A stretch of 19,685 bases of DNA. It comes from CAINDI01 sp037127585. GTDB taxonomy: Bacteria; Verrucomicrobiota; Verrucomicrobiia; Palsa-1439. Shown here piece after piece: positions 6,780 through 12,643 of this stretch. A program made the position numbers and the translations under genes. Each line of letters begins with the position of its first letter. Position 1 is the stretch's first letter. The notes beneath the pieces are model-generated. The model was not told where the DNA came from and ran no database searches. It worked only from the letters and a program-made list of their open reading frames with translations. The DNA lies in the NCBI GenBank assembly GCA_037127585.1, contig JBAXYB010000054.1, forward strand, positions 1-19,685. The letters are read 5' to 3'.

Positions 6780-7687
6780 TTATGATCGGCACGCTCGCCG
6801 GCCTCCTGGCCGGTTGCACACCCCCGCCGCCCAAGCCAATTGATCCCGCGACTTTCGACGGCCGGCGCGCGATGGCCCACGTCGAGACCATGGTAAGAAT
6901 TGGACCGCGGCCGGCCGGTAGTCCGCTATTGACGAAAACGGCCACCTATATTTCTTCGCAGTTAGAAGAGGCCGGCTTGACGGCGCACGAGCAGGTCTTC
7001 ACCTCGCCATCGCCTCGCGGGCCGCTTCAGTTTCGCAATGTTGTTGCCAAGACCAGCCGGCCCCAAGGGAGCACGGGGCAGGTCATCATTGTCGCCTCGC
7101 ATTTCGACACGAAATACTTGCCGGACATCAATTTCGTCGGCGCGAACGACGGTGCTTCGAGCAGCGGCGCGTTGTTAGAAATCGCCCGGTGCGCGACCTC
7201 TCAACCGGACATCTGGTTCGTCTTCTTCGACGGCGAAGAAGCAATTCGAGAATACGACACCAACGATGGCCTCGTCGGCAGCAAGTTCTTCGTCGAACAA
7301 CTCAAAGGCGACGACCAAGTTAAATGGATCAAAGCTGTCATCGTCCTCGACATGATCGGCGACGCCAACCTCAAGATCACCTTGCCGGCAAATTCCAGCG
7401 GTCCGTTGGTCCAACAGACCTTTGACGCCGCCCGCGATCTCGGCTATCGCGACTACTTCGAACTCGGCCACTCCGCCACGGTTGATGACCACGTTCCGTT
7501 CCTGCGCGCCGGCATCCCCGCGATTGATCTGATCGACTTTCAATTTGGCAGCGCGCCCGGCTTGAATGACTACTGGCACACGGAGAAAGACACGCTCGAC
7601 AAACTCAGCGTCCGCAGCCTCGAAATTGTCGGCCAGACCACGCTCCGCCTGATTGCCAAACTCCGCGGCACCCCGCCCGCCCGGTAA
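6764..7687 (+). CDS. M28 family metallopeptidase lipoprotein, glutaminyl-cyclase-like
   Basis: This 307-residue protein begins with a lipoprotein signal peptide: hydrophobic core and lipobox LLAGC with the modified Cys at residue 18, then a Pro-rich tether. The mature part is an M28-type di/mono-zinc hydrolase fold. Visible metal-binding landmarks are ASHFDTK, GANDGASSSGALLEIAR, FFDGEEA, VLDMIGDANL and the C-terminal YWHTEKDT. The order and spacing, with FDGEEA and a final H in WHTxxDT, fit the glutaminyl-peptide cyclotransferase (QC) branch of M28 better than classical aminopeptidases. The QC reaction forms N-terminal pyroglutamate. Aminopeptidase activity cannot be excluded by reading. It is expected to sit in the periplasm, anchored in a membrane. 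Its start overlaps the previous protease gene by 16 nt and it ends 14 nt before the chosen thiolase ATG, so it belongs to the same operon. Confidence 0.88.
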   Translation: MATKLIMIGTLAGLLAGCTPPPPKPIDPATFDGRRAMAHVETMVRIGPRPAGSPLLTKTATYISSQLEEAGLTAHEQVFTSPSPRGPLQFRNVVAKTSRPQGSTGQVIIVASHFDTKYLPDINFVGANDGASSSGALLEIARCATSQPDIWFVFFDGEEAIREYDTNDGLVGSKFFVEQLKGDDQVKWIKAVIVLDMIGDANLKITLPANSSGPLVQQTFDAARDLGYRDYFELGHSATVDDHVPFLRAGIPAIDLIDFQFGSAPGLNDYWHTEKDTLDKLSVRSLEIVGQTTLRLIAKLRGTPPAR

Positions 7688-7701
7688 GCGTGCAGAACGC
7701 C

Positions 7702-8943
7702 ATGGAACGACTCGCGATCATCGATGGAATCCGAACCCCATTCTGCAAAGCCGGCACGCTGCTGAAGCCGCTGCCGGCACAGGAGCTCGGCCGCCTTGCG
7801 GTGACCGAGTTGCTGGAGCGGACCGGCTTCGACCGCACCCAACTGTCCCACGTCATCTTCGGAAACGTCGCGCAGCCGTCCGACGCCGCCAACATTGCCC
7901 GCGTCATCGCCCTCACCGCCGGTATCCCGCACGAAGTCCCGGCCTACACCGTTCACCGCAATTGCGCCAGCGGCTTCGAATCCATCACGAGTGCGTACGA
8001 GAAGATGGTGGCCGGGCAGGGGAACGCATTCATCGTCGGCGGTACCGAGAGCATGTCGAACATCCCGTTGCTCTATTCGTCCGCCGCTGCTGAAAAATAT
8101 GCGCTGCTCGGGCGCGCGAAAACTGCCGGCGAACGCCTCAAGGCGCTGGTCGCGTTTCGTCCCAGCGATTTCAAACCGCGCATTGGCGTCCTTCTCGGTC
8201 TGAGCGATCCGACTTGCGGGCTGAACATGGGCCAGACCGCCGAAGTGCTCTACCGGGATTTCGGCATCACGCGCGACCAGCAAGACCGGTTCGCGTTGGC
8301 CTCGCACCACAAAGCCGTGCTGGCGAGCCCGAAACTCCGGGAAGAAACCATGACCGTCTACCTGCCCAACGGCAAATTTGTGCAGGACGACAATGGCGTG
8401 CGCGAAAACCAAACCCTGGAAGCGTTGGTAAAACTGCCGACCATCTTCGACCGTCAGAACGGCACCGTCACCGCCGGTAACGCCTCGCAACTTACCGATG
8501 GCGCCGTCGCGTTGTTGGTGCTGGATGAGAAGAAGGCGCGCGCGCTCGGGTTACGACCGCTTGGCTATCTACGGTCGTACGCCTATGCCGGCGTCGAGCC
8601 GAAGCGGATGGGAATCGGACCGGCGTACGCGATTCCCCAAGCGCTCGACCGAGCCGGGCTCAAGTTGAGCGACATCGATCTAGTCGAAATCAACGAAGCC
8701 TTCGCCGTCCAAGTGCTCGCCTGCGAGGTGGTGTTGAAGAAACAATTCGGTCTGACGTTGAATCCTGAAACGCTAAACGTGAACGGCGGGGCCATTGCGC
8801 TCGGCCACCCGGTCGGTGCCAGTGCCGCGCGATTAGTTCTGACATTGTTAAAAGAAATGCAGCGCCGCAACGTCCGCACCGGTCTCGCCTCCGCCTGTGT
8901 CGGCGGCGGTCAGGGCGGAGCGTTGATTGTGGAACGGGAATGA
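7702..8943 (+). CDS. fadI: Thiolase (acetyl-CoA acyltransferase), beta-oxidation
   Basis: This 413-residue thiolase performs the last step of the fatty-acid beta-oxidation spiral, splitting 3-ketoacyl-CoA with CoA to give acetyl-CoA. It starts ERLAIIDGIRTPF. The nucleophilic Cys is in HRNCASGFESI (about residue 90). The C-terminal catalytic set is complete: NEAFAVQ, GGAIALGHPVGASAARL, and ACVGGGQGGAL with the second Cys. Length and the long loop with FKPRIGVLLGLSDPTCGLNMG point to the FadI/mitochondrial trifunctional beta-subunit type rather than the shorter FadA, though fadA remains possible as a name. An in-frame GTG at 7690 is an alternative start; the ATG at 7702 gives the normal family N-terminus. 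It pairs with the FadB/FadJ-like gene at 9626, but a transposase gene now separates them. Its stop TGA forms ATGA with the transposase start. Confidence 0.93.
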   Translation: MERLAIIDGIRTPFCKAGTLLKPLPAQELGRLAVTELLERTGFDRTQLSHVIFGNVAQPSDAANIARVIALTAGIPHEVPAYTVHRNCASGFESITSAYEKMVAGQGNAFIVGGTESMSNIPLLYSSAAAEKYALLGRAKTAGERLKALVAFRPSDFKPRIGVLLGLSDPTCGLNMGQTAEVLYRDFGITRDQQDRFALASHHKAVLASPKLREETMTVYLPNGKFVQDDNGVRENQTLEALVKLPTIFDRQNGTVTAGNASQLTDGAVALLVLDEKKARALGLRPLGYLRSYAYAGVEPKRMGIGPAYAIPQALDRAGLKLSDIDLVEINEAFAVQVLACEVVLKKQFGLTLNPETLNVNGGAIALGHPVGASAARLVLTLLKEMQRRNVRTGLASACVGGGQGGALIVERE

Positions 8944-9629
8944 GCGAACCCGAGCTATCTGATTGTGGGAGCGCCCTTCCGGGCGCGACCGGTCCGAATC
9001 GCGCGCGGAAGGGTGCTCCCATAACACAAAACCCCTTACACGAATCGGCGCTCCGTAAGGGCCGGTGGTCTTGGCCAAATCATTGTTACTTCATCACAAC
9101 GAATGCGGCGAACAAGGAGCCTTTGTTTGCGGATTCCGCCGTCGCTAAGATTATAATTGATTCGCTTGTGTGGTTGCAGGATGCGGGACGGATTCGATTG
9201 ATGGGGTTTGTGGTGATGCCGGATCATGTGCATGTGGCGTTTGTGCTTTGCGAAGAATCCGGCCGGTCGCGCCCGGAAGAGCGCTCCCACATTGGGAACG
9301 GCGTTGTGGGAGCGCCCTTCCGGGCGCGATCTGGTCTGCCTTCAGTGCTGAATTCCTTCAAGGGCTATACCGGCAAGAAGATCAACGAATTATTGAGTCG
9401 CCACGGTGAAGTCTGGCAGTCGACATACCACGATCATCTTGTTCGTGATGAAGAAGACTTCCGCACTCGCTTAAGCTACATGCACGGGAATCCGGTTCGG
9501 AAAGCGCTGGTGAAGTATGAGTCCGATTATGAGTTCTCCAGCGCGAATCCAGCACATAACCATCTCGTAGATTGGAAATGGTTACAGGACGTCCAGCCGG
9601 TCGCGCCCGGAAGGGCGCTCCCACAATGA
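8940..9629 (+). CDS. REP-associated tyrosine transposase (RAYT, Y1 HUH type) with REP-encoded ends and insert
   Basis: This 229-residue protein belongs to the IS200/RAYT branch of HUH single-strand transposases, which act on REP hairpins. The family start RKGRWSWPNHCYFITTN begins near residue 39. The HUH motif is MPDHVHVAF (H96, H98), and a likely catalytic Tyr is in FKGYTGKKIN (Y143). YMHGNPVRKALV near the C-terminus is typical. Three parts are encoded by REP sequence: residues about 9-28, residues 110-130, and the last nine residues. Removing the middle 21 residues restores the normal spacing between HUH and Tyr, so this copy appears to carry an in-frame REP pair. No ATG lies between 8940 and the conserved part, so the REP-encoded N-terminus is probably translated. 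Start and stop both overlap the flanking beta-oxidation genes by ATGA. Whether it is active is unknown. Confidence 0.9.
   Translation: MSEPELSDCGSALPGATGPNRARKGAPITQNPLHESALRKGRWSWPNHCYFITTNAANKEPLFADSAVAKIIIDSLVWLQDAGRIRLMGFVVMPDHVHVAFVLCEESGRSRPEERSHIGNGVVGAPFRARSGLPSVLNSFKGYTGKKINELLSRHGEVWQSTYHDHLVRDEEDFRTRLSYMHGNPVRKALVKYESDYEFSSANPAHNHLVDWKWLQDVQPVAPGRALPQ
8964..9023. repeat. REP pair (REPIN-like) at the left end of the RAYT gene
   Basis: Two 25-bp REP units face each other: 8964-8988 (opening TGTGGGAGCGCCCTTCCGGG) and the inverted copy 8999-9023, with 10 nt between. The second differs from the exact reverse complement at three positions. Each unit has the GTRG-type tetranucleotide (GTGG) next to a hairpin with stem GCGCCC/GGGCGC and loop TTCC, matching the known design of RAYT-recognised REPs. 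Both lie inside the translated N-terminus of the transposase. Confidence 0.85.
9267..9329. repeat. REP pair inside the RAYT coding sequence, exactly 21 codons
   Basis: Units 9267-9291 and 9305-9329 form an inverted pair with 13 nt between. The second unit is identical to 8964-8988; the first differs from its reverse complement by one base (G to A at the hairpin stem). The pair spans 63 bp in register with the codons and is read without a stop, adding residues 110-130 to the transposase between the HUH motif and the Tyr helix. Confidence 0.88.
9601..9625 (-). repeat. Single REP unit at the right end of the RAYT gene
   Basis: This unit is the exact reverse complement of 8964-8988, so the transposase gene is bracketed by a perfect 25-bp inverted repeat. 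It encodes the last residues of the transposase (APGRALPQ and stop) and ends directly at the ATGA that starts the next gene, placing it where that gene's ribosome-binding site would be. Confidence 0.88.
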
Positions 9630-11548
9630 GTGGTGAAGCAATCCGTCTCGAACGGGACGCCGCCGGTATCGCGTGGGTGGTGTTTGACGACCCCTCCGCC
9701 AAGGTCAACATCTTCACGGCTGGTACCGTCGCGTTGCTCGACAGGATTCTCGACGAACTCATCGGCAACAAACCGGCCGGCGTCATTTTCATTAGCGGCA
9801 AGCCCAACGCGTTCATTGCCGGTGCGGACATTCATGAGATCGCGAAAATCCGCGACGCCGCGTACGCCACCGAACTCTCACGCTCCGGTCACCGGCTCTT
9901 CGCCAAGATCGAAAACCTTGGCGTGCCGACGGTGGCCGCTATTGACGGCGCGTGTCTCGGCGGCGGTTGCGAAATGGCGCTGGCCTGCCGGTCACGCGTC
10001 GCAACGGATAATCCGAAGACGGAGATCGGTTTACCGGAGACGCAATTAGGCATCATTCCCGGTTGGGGCGGCACGCAACGGTTGCCGGCGTTGATTGGTT
10101 TGCGCGCGGCGCTCGAGATCATCGTGCCCGGTAAGACGCTGGACGCCAAGCGGGCGCTGAAGGTGGGACTCGTGGATGCGGTCGTGCCGGTGCTTGCACT
10201 CCGAGCGGCGGCCGTGAAGGCGCTGGGAATTGAGCGTCGCCGGGTGCGGTCATCTTGGTGGCCGGATTTTATCATCCAAACCATTTCTCAACGACGGTCC
10301 TTGGCGCAAACCCACGGGCAGTATCCGGCACCATTGAAAGCGATTGAGGTTGCGGGACGCGGATATGATGCGGAAGCCCGAGCGGTGGGGGAGATGGTCG
10401 CGACGCCGGTTAGTCAGAATTTGATTCGTGTGTACTTACTGCGCGAGAAATATTCAAAGCTACAAATCGAACGGGCGGCTCGGCGGGAGCCTCGCCCTCC
10501 CATTCGGAAAGTCGGCGTGCTGGGCGCGGGTGTGATGGGCGCCGGGATTGCGCAGTGGTGCAGCGCGTGTGGTTTGATGGTGCGATTGCGGGACATCCAG
10601 CCGGAGTTTGTCGCCGCCGGGATGCAGCGCATTGCGGCGATATATCGAGAGGGTGTGCAGCGGCAGAGACTGACGGAGCTGACCGCGCAGCAGGGGTTGG
10701 CGCGGGTGCATCCGACGACGGACTTTTCGGGGTTTCAGGATTGTGAGTTGGTAATTGAGGCGGTGGTGGAGAAGTTGGAAGTGAAACGCGCGGCGTTGGC
10801 CGAGTTGCCGGCGCGGGGCATCATCGCGTCGAATACGTCGGCAATTCCGATTGGGGATTTGGCGTCGGTGACGGGGCGGCCGGAGCAGTTTATCGGGATC
10901 CATTTCTTCAATCCGGTTCACCAGATGCCGCTGGTGGAAATCGTGCGCGGCGAGCAGACGGCGGATGAAACGGTGGCCGTGGCGGTGGAGTTTGCGAAGC
11001 AGTTGAAGAAGATTCCAGTGGTGGTGAAGAGTGCGCCGGGGTTTGTTGTGAATCGCATTCTGCTCCCGTACTTGAACGAAGCCGGTAAGCTTTTGGGCGA
11101 GGGGATCGATCTGGCGTACATCGACAACGCGATGGTGCTGTTTGGCTGGCCGATGGGGCCGTTGCGGTTGATCGATGAGGTCGGGATCGATGTGGCGTTT
11201 GCGGTGGCGCGCGAATTGGCCGAGGCATTTCACGGGCGGATGCCGGTCGCGCCGATTCTGGAACAGTTGCACAATGCCGGCTTGAAGGGGCGAAAGGGCG
11301 GGCGCGGTTTCTATGCGTATGCCGGGAAGAAGGAGCAGCCGGAGCCGCAGTTCAAGGGGCGCGCGATGGATGCGAACGCGATTCAGGATCGGTTGATGGG
11401 CGTGATGGTGGCCGAAGCGAAGGAAGTGTTACGCGCCGGTATCGTAGCGAGCGAAGACGATATTGATGTGGCGATGATTTTCGGGACCGGCTTCCCGCCG
11501 TTTCGCGGCGGACTGGTGAAATGGGCGCGCGATACGGGGGTGTGGTGA
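9626..11548 (+). CDS. fadJ: FadB/FadJ-type enoyl-CoA hydratase / 3-hydroxyacyl-CoA dehydrogenase
   Basis: This 640-residue multifunctional protein carries the two middle steps of beta-oxidation and should pair with the thiolase upstream. The hydratase domain (about residues 1-195) has the oxyanion-hole segments AFIAGADI and GACLGGGCEMALA, and both catalytic Glu positions (GGGCE near 119 and GLPETQLG near 137). The NAD-binding domain begins near residue 295 with VGVLGAGVMGAGIA. It continues with LVIEAVVE, SNTSAIPI, HFFNPVHQMPLVEIV (catalytic His near 426) and PGFVVNRIL. A C-terminal domain (about 480-640) ends with GTGFPPFRGGLVKWA. It is roughly 75-90 residues shorter than typical FadB/FadJ, with most of the difference apparently in the hydratase part. 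The linker (about residues 283-293) contains a palindrome-derived stretch. The ATG at 9626 overlaps the transposase stop; an in-frame start at 9572 would only add REP-encoded residues. Confidence 0.92.
   Translation: MSGEAIRLERDAAGIAWVVFDDPSAKVNIFTAGTVALLDRILDELIGNKPAGVIFISGKPNAFIAGADIHEIAKIRDAAYATELSRSGHRLFAKIENLGVPTVAAIDGACLGGGCEMALACRSRVATDNPKTEIGLPETQLGIIPGWGGTQRLPALIGLRAALEIIVPGKTLDAKRALKVGLVDAVVPVLALRAAAVKALGIERRRVRSSWWPDFIIQTISQRRSLAQTHGQYPAPLKAIEVAGRGYDAEARAVGEMVATPVSQNLIRVYLLREKYSKLQIERAARREPRPPIRKVGVLGAGVMGAGIAQWCSACGLMVRLRDIQPEFVAAGMQRIAAIYREGVQRQRLTELTAQQGLARVHPTTDFSGFQDCELVIEAVVEKLEVKRAALAELPARGIIASNTSAIPIGDLASVTGRPEQFIGIHFFNPVHQMPLVEIVRGEQTADETVAVAVEFAKQLKKIPVVVKSAPGFVVNRILLPYLNEAGKLLGEGIDLAYIDNAMVLFGWPMGPLRLIDEVGIDVAFAVARELAEAFHGRMPVAPILEQLHNAGLKGRKGGRGFYAYAGKKEQPEPQFKGRAMDANAIQDRLMGVMVAEAKEVLRAGIVASEDDIDVAMIFGTGFPPFRGGLVKWARDTGVW
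10473..10502. repeat. Candidate third palindrome family in the FadB-like linker
   Basis: GGGCG (10473-10477) pairs with CGCCC (10493-10497), and GCTC (10478-10481) with GAGC (10487-10490) inside it. The reverse strand reads TGGGAGGGCGAGGCTC and onward, a GC-rich palindrome type I associate with dispersed repeats in related genomes. It is read in frame as part of AARREPRPPIR between the two enzyme domains. Only one copy is in the window, so repeat status is inferred. Confidence 0.4.
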
Positions 11549-12090
11549 TGGGTTTTGAATTTCCCAAAGGCGAATCCTTGAGCGGCATGGTGTTGGTGGC
11601 GATGCCGGTCTTGGTCGATCCGAATTTTCACCAGACGGTAATTTATATCGCCGAGCACAGCGCGGACGGCGCGTTGGGATTTGTGATGAATCGCCCGTTG
11701 GAGCGGACGCTGCGCGAAGTCACGAAAGCCAATGACTTACCGGCGGGGCTGGAGAACGTCGCAGTCTTCGTTGGAGGGCCAGTGAAACCGAGCAGTCTCC
11801 TCTTTGCCCGCTTCCGGCGTGGTGACAATGATGAAGATATTCGTTGTGAGATCGTGGTCGATCCCGGCAAAGGGACGAGTGCCGGTATCCGCGCGTTTGC
11901 TGGATATTCCGGCTGGGGAGAAGGGCAGTTAGAGCGGGAACTGACGGAGAACTCGTGGAAGGTCGTCCGCCCGCATGTGGCGCTACTCGAAATGCCGGTG
12001 CCGCCGGCATTGTGGCCGGCGTTTATCAGTGACGATCAACGCTGGCGCAAGTTGCAGTCGCGTTTGCCGAAGAATACCGGGCAGAATTAG
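11548..12090 (+). CDS. YqgE/AlgH family protein (DUF179)
   Basis: This 180-residue protein is of normal length for the YqgE/AlgH family, small cytoplasmic proteins without an agreed biochemical role. Family landmarks are GMVLVAMPVLVDPNFHQTVI near the N-terminus, HSADGALGFVMNRPLERTL, then VFVGGPVKPSSLLFAR, and a later GYSGWGEGQLERELTENSWKV, which is the most diagnostic block. The ATG at 11548 shares one base with the stop of the FadB-like gene (TGATG), so it is translated last in the long operon that began with mazG. The frame is open upstream to 11521 inside the previous gene, but only this start matches the family N-terminus. Nothing in the sequence ties its job to beta-oxidation. Confidence 0.93.
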   Translation: MGFEFPKGESLSGMVLVAMPVLVDPNFHQTVIYIAEHSADGALGFVMNRPLERTLREVTKANDLPAGLENVAVFVGGPVKPSSLLFARFRRGDNDEDIRCEIVVDPGKGTSAGIRAFAGYSGWGEGQLERELTENSWKVVRPHVALLEMPVPPALWPAFISDDQRWRKLQSRLPKNTGQN

Positions 12091-12145
12091 CAGTGTTTGT
12101 GGTCAGAATCTACGACAGAACTGACTCGACAACACATTGCTGGCT

Positions 12146-12165
12146 TGGGCGGCCCAGTGCGCCCA
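12146..12165. terminator. Weak hairpin between convergent operons
   Basis: TGGGCG (12146-12151) pairs with CGCCCA (12160-12165) around an 8-nt loop. It lies in the 81-nt gap between the convergent yqgE-like gene and the minus-strand gene ending at 12172. No T-run follows on either strand, so intrinsic termination is doubtful. Confidence 0.3.
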
Positions 12166-12171
12166 TACGCG

Positions 12172-12639
12172 TCATTCGCGGTTGACCACAAACGTCTGTC
12201 GCTCGCGAGAATCACCGGGTTTGGCCGTGACTCTACCGCCAGCGGCTGCGGTGACTTGGGGCGCGCTAATGCCAGCCAGCCGGTCATTCACGAAGACTTC
12301 GAACTTGCAGGCTTCAAACTGGACGCCGTGCTCATCACTCAGTTTCTTAGCTGCGGCTTTTGCGGCGGCAATGGTGTCGGCTAACTGGCCGGGTTGTTTG
12401 CGAATGTAAACCAGGCCGCGCCGCCCCTCCGCTTCGTCGAGGCTGAGGTTGGCCTCGTGCGAAACGAGCAGGATACCGGGGCCGTGGTGGACATGGCTGT
12501 AATCGTGGACGTCAATCAAGAGGTGGCCGGGCAACGCCTGGCTTTGGATCCAGCCGTGAAATACCGGAATGAAATCCTTCAGCGGCTTAGCTGCCGGATT
12601 CGTGATGAACAGCTTGACGCCGAATTTGTGAGTTTCCAT
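12172..12639 (-). CDS. Uncharacterised protein downstream of the nitrite/sulfite reductase gene
   Basis: I do not recognise this 155-residue protein. It starts METHKFGVKLFITNP and contains a middle part rich in His and Asp (LLIDVHDYSHVHHGPGILLVSHEANLSL, about residues 41-68). A GRRGLVYIRKQPG turn follows, then an Ala-rich amphipathic helix (about 84-103, IAAAKAAAKKL), and a Gly/Ala-rich tail containing INDRLAG-like VNDRLAG. No signal peptide or membrane segment is seen. The cluster HDYSHVHH could bind a metal, but this is only from composition. The gene starts 4 nt after the stop of the reductase gene and is surely co-transcribed with it, which suggests a role tied to that enzyme, its cofactors or its C-terminal domain. 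Alternative: an unrelated passenger gene. Confidence 0.75.
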   Translation of the reverse strand: METHKFGVKLFITNPAAKPLKDFIPVFHGWIQSQALPGHLLIDVHDYSHVHHGPGILLVSHEANLSLDEAEGRRGLVYIRKQPGQLADTIAAAKAAAKKLSDEHGVQFEACKFEVFVNDRLAGISAPQVTAAAGGRVTAKPGDSRERQTFVVNRE

Positions 12640-12643
12640 GAGC

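Noticed and set aside
7570..8490. A 306-codon minus-strand frame over the thiolase gene
   Set aside because: It is a shadow of the thiolase, which has all catalytic motifs on the plus strand.
9572..9625. Upstream in-frame start for the FadB-like protein
   Set aside because: The added 18 residues are encoded by the RAYT end and the REP unit; the ATG at 9626 gives a normal hydratase N-terminus and forms ATGA with the RAYT stop.
8964..9625. CRISPR-like repeats
   Set aside because: The repeated units are inverted pairs with unequal spacing around a RAYT gene, not evenly spaced direct repeats.
12095..12193. 11-bp inverted repeat GTTTGTGGTCA / TGACCACAAAC across the convergent gene ends
   Set aside because: The arms are 77 nt apart and one is inside coding sequence. 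It may be chance; it lacks a U-tract and repeat copies in the window.
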